A DNA stretch of 64,000 nucleotides from the NCBI RefSeq assembly GCF_016808095.1, contig NC_068976.1:32482371-32546370 (forward strand), read 5' to 3'. The notes under the pieces were generated by a model that did no database searches, was not told where the DNA came from, and saw nothing but the letters and a program-made list of their open reading frames with translations. The DNA is from Vigna angularis. Taxonomy: Eukaryota; Streptophyta; Magnoliopsida; Fabales; Fabaceae. Shown in pieces: positions 56,316 through 64,000 of this stretch. A program made the translations under genes and the position numbers. Positions within the stretch are counted from its first letter, which is position 1. Each line of letters begins with the position of its first letter.

Positions 56316-58092
56316 TTTTAGGGGAAATCACAGGAATTCACTTGATCTCATATAAGATAGAAGTTGATACAAGATCCGGTACTACACAACAGACCAATTC
56401 TACTATTTTAAGAAAGAAACCACGCCTAAGGATTCAATGGGGAAATCTAACAGGGCTGATAAACTTAGGCAGAAGACTCAAGGCCATGAAGAGAGAAACC
56501 TTCAAGAAGAAGTATGGAAATCTGTTGAGTCTAATGGAAGTGGAAGTACAGTTGCCTGCTATCACAGCCCTTGCCTAGTATTACGATTCTCCGCTAAGAT
56601 GTTTCACCTTTAAGGACTTCCAACTGGCGCCGACTATAGAAGAGTTTGAGCACATCCTGGGTTTACCATACCACGCCGTATCAGCACTTGGAGCATCACG
56701 CCTCTATCTCTACCATTGCTGTGATAATAAAATTACAGCCCAAGGAACTCGAAGACAGGTTGGTAACGAGGCATCAAATGCGTGGACTGACACAAGGATA
56801 TCTTGAACAGTACCTGCATCATTTAGCTGATAAGGAAGAGTGGGAGACTTTCATGGACGTGCTAGCTCTCACTGTGTACGACATTGTTTTATTCCCCAAA
56901 ATAGAAGGCTTTGTGGACTACACTATAATAGATGTCTTCGTGGCGAGAAAAATGAGATTGGAGAATCCTGTAACGACAGTCCTTGCCGATGTGTATGGGA
57001 CCATGAGTTTCTGTCACGAAAGGAAGGGGAAGAAAATCCTTTGTTGTTTGCCAGCACTGTACGCTTGGATAACTGCATGTGTGTTTAAAGCCGTAGTCAA
57101 TCTCAGGTGTCCTTCAGAAGATCTGTCGCACCAAGGGCTTAAAGACAAAGGAGGAAATGAGTGGGCCCATTTCTTTGCTAACTTGAATGGAGGGAAAGTA
57201 AAATGGCGTCTTCCTTGGCTTGGGATTAAACAGTCTATCTAGCATTGTGGCAGCTTTCCCAATGTACCTCTCATAGGTGCCCGATATTGCATCAATTACA
57301 ACCCTCTTTTGGTTCAAAGACAATTCATGCATCCCAAGAAAGGGGCACCTTCACCAGACTATCTCACGACATTTTTCATCTACTATGAGGACGTGCACTG
57401 CACTAAAATGTTGAGGAAAGTTAGAAGTGCTAGGGAAAGTGTTGTGCGAGCTGAAAATGATCTAAGGTTAAGAGTGATGGACGAAAAAGTTAGTTATCAT
57501 ACATGGATCCTAGAAAGAGTAAAGGGAGTCAAATTGCCTTTCAAGCCAATCAGTGATCAACCAACTAATGAAGGGCCATCCCAAGACCTAGAGAGTGAAG
57601 AGATGAAGCGGTTGAAGGCAGAGATGGAAAGACTGAGAGAGAGGAATGCTAAGTTGGGAAAAGAATTACAAATTGCGCGTAAAGATTTTGTTGATATGAG
57701 GAATGCTAAAGAGGAAGAGGCACGTGCCTATGAAGAAATTGTTAAAAGCCAAAAGGCCGAAAGAGATTATACATTCCGATTGAAGCAAGATCTTGCGGCT
57801 GCAAACAAAGAACTAGCCACGAGAGTGAAGGAGAAGAATGCGACGTTGGAAGAGGGAAAACAATGGAAACACCTCTACGAAGAAGCCAAAGGAGATAAGC
57901 GAGAAGTACTGAAAAGACTAAGGGAAGCGCAAATTTAGGTAGAAAAAGCGGGGCATCAGATGAAAGAAATGGTCATGTCATTTGAGGCAGATATGAACCA
58001 AGAGCGTTGGAAGCTAGCAGAATCAGAAGAAGGGCATCGAGTCATGATAAAACAAATGGAGGATTATATCGAGGAGCAAGAGGAGCGATGGA
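54563..58092. repeat. Large inverted repeat, ~1.75 kb arms, 22-bp spacer
   Basis: Left arm 54563-56315 and right arm 56338-58092 are inverted copies with few differences (for example a stop and a short deletion in the right arm). The spacer 56316-56337 itself can pair (TGATTT at 56313-56318 with AAATCA at 56325-56330). At the outer end the left arm stops at CGATGG where the right arm continues. Confidence 0.93.
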
Positions 58093-58295
58093 GATCGATG
58101 GAGTTTGAAGAAAGGCATCAGGCCTTGGTGAAGCGAATGGAAGATCACATCGCAGAGCAAGAAGTGACTGTGAAACATTGGAAGGAAAATTTCTCCCAAT
58201 TGGCAGCTTTGACAAATAGAGCAATTGAAGACATCCCAAGATGGTATTGGAAGCCGAAGCAAGTACTCACTTTTATAGTACGCAAGAAAAGATAA
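56338..58295 (+). pseudogene. Ogre ORF1, direct copy (right arm)
   Basis: Same protein as the left arm, in the orientation of the LTR. Frames 56312-56578, 56646-57242, 57309-57938 and 57960-58295. Breaks: TAG at 56576 where the left arm has CAG, loss of about 10 bp near 56668 (the left arm's 'LEGTT' is missing), a stop before 57309, and TAG at 57936 in the coiled coil. The C-terminus here extends beyond the left arm: 'ERHQALVKRMEDHIAEQEVT' and 'LAALTNRAIEDIPRWYWKPK', a typical Ogre ORF1 end. Confidence 0.85.
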
Positions 58296-58299
58296 AACT

Positions 58300-58640
58300 T
58301 TTAATTAATCATTGTAAATGGTTGGTAGGCGAGATGAAATCCTTTATTGCTCAAGCTCGGGAATGATATATTTTGAGATCCCTGTATTTTGTTCGTTTAG
58401 GCGATGCATTGAACTGAGTGCTTTACATGAAAGATGTGGAACGTTTGTTTGGTACCAACTTGTGTTGATTTCCATAAGTAATGTCGTCACGATCCTGTGA
58501 TTTCCACCTGTTACTAGCATGCATCATGTTTTTTTTATTTCATTCTCGTCTAATTTAAAAATAATAAAACAGTACAAGTAAGGAAAACAACGACCAATTT
58601 TCCGCGACATCCCTACAGGACTCGAGCCAATTCAAGAGTC
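58300..58640 (+). other. ORF1-gag spacer
   Basis: Non-coding region between ORF1 and gag, as usual in Ogre-type elements. A T-run at 58530 and an A-rich part at 58555-58590. Confidence 0.5.
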
Positions 58641-60314
58641 ATGAAAAGCTGGGAAAAATCTCAAGAATCCATCAAAGCTGATGTCAGCCAGTTGAAAGAC
58701 CAGGTCGGCCAAATCTTGGCTGTCCTAGAATCCCTGAAGACTACTGAGAGTCTTCGTCTGCACTGGTTGGTGGGAATGCCCATTTTTATCCTCCGTTGTT
58801 CAACGCTGTGAGCCAATCGGTTCCTTTCCCGTTGTATGGGTTACCCCCGGGTTACACTCCTCCCGTAGGAGAGTACTTAGAAGGAGAGCATGCTTCATTC
58901 CCCTTTCCCACAACTGTTAATGTACCGCCAATCGGCACTCAGGGACCTGTCTCTGTGTCGGCTCCCATGGTGAGTACACGGATGAATGAAGCAAACGTAG
59001 TTGAAGGAACACGAGTAACTACAATGCCGCACATGATTGCTAATCATGACTCTACAGCAAGGGCCGCATTGCAAACCGCGGTGCATGGGGTAATTAGTGG
59101 CGTTGACGGAGCTAAAGGCAGACTGGAGATTCTGGAGGAAAGATTGAGTGTTATTGAAGGGGTGAAAAATTATGGGTTTGGAAATGTTGCAAGACTAAGC
59201 TTGGCTCCTGGTGTGAAAATACTGCATAAGTTCAAGGCGCCGGAGTTTGAGAAGTACAAGGGTAGTACATGCCCTAAAAGCCATCTGACCATGTATTGTA
59301 GAAAGATGGCTGTGTATGCCTATGATGACCAGCTACTCATCCACGTTTTCCAAGACAGTTTGGCTAGGGTGGCGTTAAACTGGAATACTCACTTAGAGCC
59401 ATCTTGAATCCGTTGTTGGGCGGATCTAGCTGACGCCTTCGTCAAACAGTACGTATACAACACGCATGTTGCACCGGACCGTCTGCAGTTACAAAATATG
59501 GGGAAGAAAGACAATGAAACTTTCAAGGAATATGCCCAACGGTGGAGAGAATTAGTTGCGCAAGTTGAGCCGCCTTTGTTTGACAGAGAGATGGTGGAAA
59601 TGTTTGTAAATACGCTCCAGCCACCGTTTTATGAACATATGGTGGGGAATGTGTCCGTCAATTTCGCTGACGTCATCATAATTGGCGAAAGGATAGAAAT
59701 TGGGCTGAAAAACGGGAAAATTGCGTATGGCCCGCGGCTACAAACTACAAAAACACCGGTTTCAATCCGGGAAAGAAGAAGGAAAGGGAGGTGCATGCAG
59801 CCTCGATAATGCCAGTGTGGAGAGGTTAGGCTCCCACTCATAGTTATCGACCATACTTAGGCCAACCCCCCTATGCAGCTAACGCCTCGTTCGATCATCA
59901 AACTAGGCCTCAGCAACAACAAGGGTATTATCAACCACAGGTGTCCCAACTGAAGCGTGGAGGGCTGGGGCAAACGTGGGTCCGAGTCTGAATGTGGGTC
60001 AAAACACCAACCCAAGAAGGAATCAATTTGTTAATTTCACCCCTATCCCTATGACTTACACGGAGTTGTTACCTGAACTTGTAAAAAAGGGTCTGTTGCC
60101 ATTTGTCCGATGAAGCCTGTACAGCCTCCGTACTCAAGGGGTTATGATGCAGATGCCAGGTGTAGTTACATTGGAGGAGGCATTGGTCACTCAATTGAGC
60201 TGTGTGTAGCTTTCAAGTATAAGATACAGGCTCTAATCGACTATGGATGGGTAAAGTTTCAAGAAGTAAGCCTAGCATCGAGGCTAATTCATTGTCCGGG
60301 CATGGGAGTACCTC
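58641..60314 (+). pseudogene. Ogre gag, direct copy
   Basis: ATG at 58641 opens 'MKSWEKSQESIKADVSQLKD'; a frame change near 58770 leads into 58796-59407 with 'FKAPEFEKYKGSTCPKSHLT' and 'YDDQLLIHVFQDSLARVALN', the Tat/Ogre gag core. A stop (TGA 59405) precedes 'IRCWADLADAFVKQYVYNTH' and the frame 59498-59809 ('ETFKEYAQRWRELVAQVEPP', 'FYEHMVGNVSVNFADVIIIG'). Frameshifts near 59760 and 59940 follow, then 60110-60319 with the knuckle 'CSYIGGGIGHSIELC', in which the zinc-binding His is Ile. It is broken and ends abruptly at 60314. Confidence 0.88.
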
Positions 60315-60633
60315 AATAGTTCTAGAGAGGGTTCCGGATCATCTTCACAATCATCTTCCGTATTATTGACAGGGTGCTCAAAATTAGGAGTATCGACATT
60401 GTTATTTTCAAAACATTCATCGTCATGTATGCATAATTTAATTATTGGAAAAAGAATAAATAAACAGGAAGAATGACGAATAATGCCAAATGATGATAAA
60501 AACATAAACAAACACGACTTGATTATCACATTGAGCACAAAAACTAAACGTCAACCCGTAAGTCATGAATCCTAAAGCCCTGGGTAAAGCTATAAGATTA
60601 ATTAAGACTATTACATTTTATTCAAATTAAGCA
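60315..60633 (-). other. Ogre region after protease, decayed
   Basis: On the - strand 'CIHDDECFENNNVDTPNFEH' and 'NTEDDCEDDPEPSLELL' (60440-60320) is the acidic stretch that in Ogre precedes reverse transcriptase; the reading frame is cut at 60315 by the junction with the + strand gag copy. No reverse transcriptase is present. Confidence 0.65.
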
Positions 60634-61257
60634 TCACGGGTAAATCCAGGATTTCCCAATTGTTGAGTGGGACATCTGGGGAGCAGGCCCACTCACAAGG
60701 AGATCCTTCTCTCCCAGTACTATCACTAATTTATCTCCCATGACATATTTCAGCTTCTGGTGCAGTGTGGAAGGCACAACTCCTGTAGAATGGATCCATG
60801 GGCGACCCAACAGACAGTTATAGGCCGGGAGGATATCCATGACTTGGAATGTCACTTGAAAGACGCATGGACCGACTTGGACCGGTAGTTTCACTTCTCC
60901 CATCACTTCCCTCTTACTGCCATCGAACGCCCTCACAATCATAGAGCTTGGCTTCATATGCATTCCATCACAGGGTAGCTTCTCTAATGTCTCCTTTGGC
61001 ATGACGTTCAAAGAGGAGCCATTGTCCACCAAGACACGCGCTATAACATGATCCAGGCATTTCACAGAGAAATGAAGAGCCTTGTTATGCCCTTTTCCCT
61101 CAGTAGGTATTTCCTCATCGGTAAAGGTGAGGTAATTATTAGCAACGATGTTGCCAACAATGCCCTCGAACTTGTTCAGAGAAATACCTTGCTCCACATG
61201 GGCCTCACTAAGTATCTTCATCAACAACTTTCTGTAAGATGAAAAATGCATGAGCAA
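60634..61257 (-). pseudogene. Ogre protease region
   Basis: - strand frame with 'ALHFSVKCLDHVIARVLVDN' followed by 'GSSLNVMPKETLEKL', the aspartic protease active site D-[NT]-G-S, and 'PAYNCLLGRPWIHSTGVVPS', the typical C-terminal block with 'LLGRPWIH'. It is in frame with the gag part upstream (62073-61258), separated by a single TAA at 61260-61258. 'GNIVANNYLTFTDEEIP' upstream is the usual pre-protease segment. It would process the gag-pol precursor in an active element; reverse transcriptase is missing here. Confidence 0.9.
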
Positions 61258-62912
61258 TTATAGTAAGGAGATCCGAGCGGGCATGCAGTTTAGTTGTTCC
61301 ACCACCTTGTACTCACTCTGTTGTATGAACTTTAAAAATTCGCAAGCCTCTTCTTCGGATATTTCTTTGTTCTCTCCTTTGTCAGGGGTCTCTTCCGCCT
61401 GTACACCCTTCCCTTTCAAGAACTCCTCAGCTTTTGCAGCCATTGTTGCTTCCTTATTGTTGGCTCTTTCTCTTGTCAACTTTGGTGGCATAAAGATTCG
61501 ACCACTTCTCGTCATTCCCCCAATGCCTGATATGTTTTCAATGGTTGGGTGTGCACCTTTTTCTTCCTCTAACGCAAATGCCCCATATCTCCAAGGGACA
61601 ACTTTCTCATTTTTGTAAGGAAAGGGGGATGACACACGGATAACAAAAGACGGTTTTCCTTCAGTCACCGGTGCAGGGGTGGTCCTAGTGAAATGGATCA
61701 CCAACGGTTTCGACAAAGTTACATCTGATTCCCCACCAGTTTGTGTAAACACTTCCTCCTCCTTATCTTCGTGGCATACTTCCATCAAACTTCTGTCAAG
61801 CAGGTCTTGTAGAATATCTTCTAATTCAACACACTCTTCAATAGAGTGCCTAGCATCTGGATGGAGTGCACACGCTGTACCCATATCATAATCACCTTCC
61901 ACTAGACCCGCTTTTAACAACGCCTCGAAAATAAACCTCCTAGAACTCCGGATTGCACTCGCATCTCTTATCAACTCATGTTTTTCGGCTTCGATGGCAT
62001 TCGTCGAGGTACTCCCATGCCCGGACAATGAATTAGCCTCGATGCTAGGCTTACTTCTTGAAACTTTACCCATCCATAGTCGATTAGAGCCTGTATCTTA
62101 TACTTGAAAGCTACACACAGCTCAATTGAGTGACCAATGCCTCCTCCATGGTAACTACACCTGGCATCTGCATCATAACCCCTTGAGTACGGAGGCTGTA
62201 CAGGCTTCATCGGACAAATGGCAACCAGACCCTTTTTTACAAGTTCAGGTAACAACTCCGTGTAAGTCATAGGGATAGGGGTGAAATTAACAAATTGATT
62301 CCTTCTTAGGTTGGTGTTTTGACCCACATTCAGACTCGGACCCACGTTTGGCCCAGCCCTCCACGCTTCAGTTGGGACACGCTGTGGTTGATAATACCCT
62401 TGTTGTTGCTGAGGCCTAGTTTGATGATCGAACGAGGCGTTAGCTGCATAGGGGGGTTGGCCTAAGTATGGTCGATAACTATGAGTGGGAGCCTGACCTC
62501 TCCACACAGGCATTATCGAGGCTGCATGCACCTCCCCTTCCTTCTTCTTTCCCGGATTGAAACCGATTTTTTTGTAGTTTGTAGCTGCGGGCGGGCCATA
62601 CGCAATTTTCCCGTTTTTTAGCCCAATTTCTATCCTTTCGCCAATTATGATGACCTCAGCGAAATTGACGGACACATTCCCCACCATATGTTCATAAAAC
62701 GGCGGCTGGAGCATATTTACAAACATTGTCACCATCTCTTTGTCAAACAAAGGCGACTCAACTTGCGCAGCTAATTCTCTCCACCGTTGGGCATATTCCT
62801 TGAAAGTTTCATTGTCTTTCTTCCCCATATTTTGTAATTACAGACGGTCCGGTGCAACATGCGTGTTGTATACGTACTGTTTCACGAAGGTGTCAGCTAT
62901 ATCCGCCCAACA
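61258..62912 (-). pseudogene. Ogre gag C-terminal part, inverted copy
   Basis: Frame 62828-61971 (285 codons) has 'ETFKEYAQRWRELAAQVESP', 'FYEHMVGNVSVNFAEVIIIG', a Pro/Gln-rich region and an intact knuckle 'CSYHGGGIGHSIELC'. A frame change near 62040 passes to 62073-61258 with a second knuckle-like block 'TACALHPDARHSIEECVELE' and 'GMTRSGRIFMPPKLTRERAN'. Here the His lost in the direct copy is present. The N-terminal half of gag is cut at about 62912. Confidence 0.88.
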
Positions 62913-62935
62913 ACGAAGTCGAGACATAGAATTTT

Positions 62936-62938
<3 letters not shown>

Positions 62939-62988
<50 letters not shown>
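62939..62988. repeat. (TA)n microsatellite at an inverted-repeat edge
   Basis: About 24 TA units begin 27 bp beyond the end of the gag homology at 62912. Such tracts are favoured break and fold-back sites. Confidence 0.95.
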
Positions 62989-62992
<4 letters not shown>

Positions 62993-62999
62993 ATAATAA

Positions 63000-63285
63000 A
63001 TAAATAAAAACAGAAAGAAAGAAAGAGAAAGCGAAAAAAAAAATGTCTCATGTGTTTGTGCATTCATGCACCCTTATGACATTACATCATGCAGCTCAAA
63101 AGAAGCAAGGGAAATGGTTCTGAAAATCCTTAAGGAGAAAGAGGAGTTGTGGAAAAGGTTAATACGACTTTCGCTTCTAAGCCTTTTTCAATGTTTTGCT
63201 CGATATTTGCCAATGTTTCAAAAATTTGAATCCAGGTTATTCTTCTACGATAATGCCTCTGTAGGACAATCGCCGAGCCTAATGA
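63000..63285. other. Unassigned sequence
   Basis: Purine-rich, with (AGAAAG)n at 63012-63040. The open frame from 63066 has 'SSKEAREMVLKILKEKEELW', helical and charged, but no family recognised. Confidence 0.3.
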
Positions 63286-63294
63286 TCACTCTCA

Positions 63295-63870
63295 TTCATT
63301 CATCCATAGGGTTGTTACACCCTCCACGAGGTTGTTACACCTCATTCACTTATCCATAGGGTTGTTACACCCTCCACGAGGTTGGTACACCTCATTCATT
63401 CATCCATAGGGTTAAACCCTCCACGAGGTTGTTACACCTCATTCACTTATCCATAGGGTTGTTACACCATTCACGAGGTTGTTAAATCTCATTCATTCAT
63501 CCATAGGGTTGTTACACCTCATTCACTTATCCATAGGGTTGTTACACCCTCCACGAGGTTGTTACACCTCATTCATTCATCCATAGGGTTGTTCCACCCT
63601 CCACGAGGTTGTTACACCTCATTCACTTATCCATAGGGTTGTTACGCCCTTCACGAGGTTGTTACATCTCATTCATTCATCCATAGGGTTGTTACACCCT
63701 CCACGAGGTTATTACACCTCATTCACTTATCCATAAGGTTGTTACATCCTCCAAGAGGTTGTTACACCTCATTCACTTATCCATAGGGTTGTTACACCCT
63801 CCACGAGATTGGTACACCTCATTTATTTATCCATATGGTTGTTACACCTTTCACGAGGTTGTTACACATG
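63295..63870. repeat. 50-bp minisatellite, about 11-12 units
   Basis: Unit: CCATAGGGTTGTTACACC, CTCCACGAGGTTGTTACACC, TCATTCA[CT]T[TC]AT. Units begin near 63304, 63354, 63404, 63449, 63499, 63527, 63577, 63627, 63677, 63727, 63777 and 63827. The two halves of each unit are themselves related (both end GGTTGTTACACC). It lies between the rearranged Ogre body and the inverted LTR piece. Confidence 0.93.
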
Positions 63871-64000
63871 CGCTTAACCTTTAAAACATTTTTTTAGTAT
63901 GTATTTTTTTTATAAAAGAAAGAGAAAAGGTTTTTAGCACAAGACGATGCGAGCAATCACACATGTGCTTAACCTTTAAAATAATTTTTTGTTGATTTTT
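63863..64000 (-). repeat. Ogre LTR piece, inverted, running off the edge
   Basis: On the - strand this reads as 53815-53935 of the left LTR, including both copies of the 'ATGTGTGATCGCTCGCATCG' type motif (one with A for G). It is cut at the minisatellite at 63862, within 'GCGCATGTGT'. Confidence 0.88.

Larger units (their letters stand above)
59411..62912. repeat. Second inverted repeat, ~0.9 kb arms
   Basis: 59411-60314 (+) and 62912-62005 (-) are inverted copies of the same gag segment, from 'TTGTTGGGCGGAT' to 'CATGGGAGTACCTC'. The loop 60315-62004 holds the protease region on the - strand. Confidence 0.9.

Noticed and set aside
1..64000. tRNA or rRNA genes
   Set aside because: None recognised; the only tRNA-like words are primer-binding sites complementary to tRNA 3' ends (9206-9217, 9369-9380, 12053-12064, 36906-36923, 54504-54516).

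Overview
The window is nuclear DNA of a flowering plant, and its repeat families (Ogre/Tat and Athila-type Ty3 elements, a short LTR element with an initiator-Met primer site, Mutator-type elements whose ends read 'GGGTTAAATATGTTTTTAG') look like those of phaseoloid legumes such as Vigna or Phaseolus. That assignment is inference from family resemblance. The support for a plant is direct: exon-intron genes with GT-AG borders, AT-rich intergenic DNA and nested retroelements.

Only two host genes are convincing. (1) A plant MutS2-type MutS homologue on the + strand, 2327-14294: fourteen exons whose reading phases all close; the 5' exons lie left of the window. Its introns are loaded with retroelement debris, including an antisense Ty1/copia element (about 7275-9596) and three copies of a short LTR element (TRIM type). 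(2) A compact two-exon gene for a 250-residue DUF599 membrane protein on the - strand, 19360-20447, with a TATA box. From 14.3 to 19.3 kb and from 20.7 to 25.9 kb there is mostly AT-rich DNA, with one unusual 20-22 bp periodic array at 23.33-23.56 kb.

From 25.9 kb rightward the window is almost all mobile DNA. 25.9-27.7 kb is a Mutator-like element that has captured part of a U-box/ARM gene; 27.7-28.8 kb looks like a non-autonomous CACTA element; 32.1-35.2 kb and 47.7-49.5 kb (opposite strand) are two decayed copies of a transposon-borne Ulp1-type gene family, each followed by a ~281 bp repeat. The repeat forms a tandem array (35.25-35.58 and 42.08-43.66 kb) interrupted by a very young Athila-type LTR element, 35582-42079, with 1318 bp LTRs in which I saw no difference, a 5 bp target duplication, a tRNA-Asp primer site, a gag frame and no pol. 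43.7-47.1 kb holds decayed transposase genes (PF20167-like and FAR1/MULE-like), and 50.4-52.1 kb another MULE transposase relic.

52.1 kb to the right edge is a rearranged Ogre/Tat retrotransposon: a ~2.4 kb LTR with primer site, then ORF1 present twice head-to-head as a ~1.75 kb inverted repeat around 56.33 kb, then gag (+) facing gag-protease (-) as a second ~0.9 kb inverted repeat, then a 50 bp minisatellite and an LTR piece in inverted orientation at the edge.

The observations I rate highest are a cluster of five covarying hairpins in the young Athila-type element (38.72-38.87 kb), the palindromic 11-mers just upstream of its LTR TATA box, the 21 bp core/variable array at 23.3 kb, and the double head-to-head Ogre structure.
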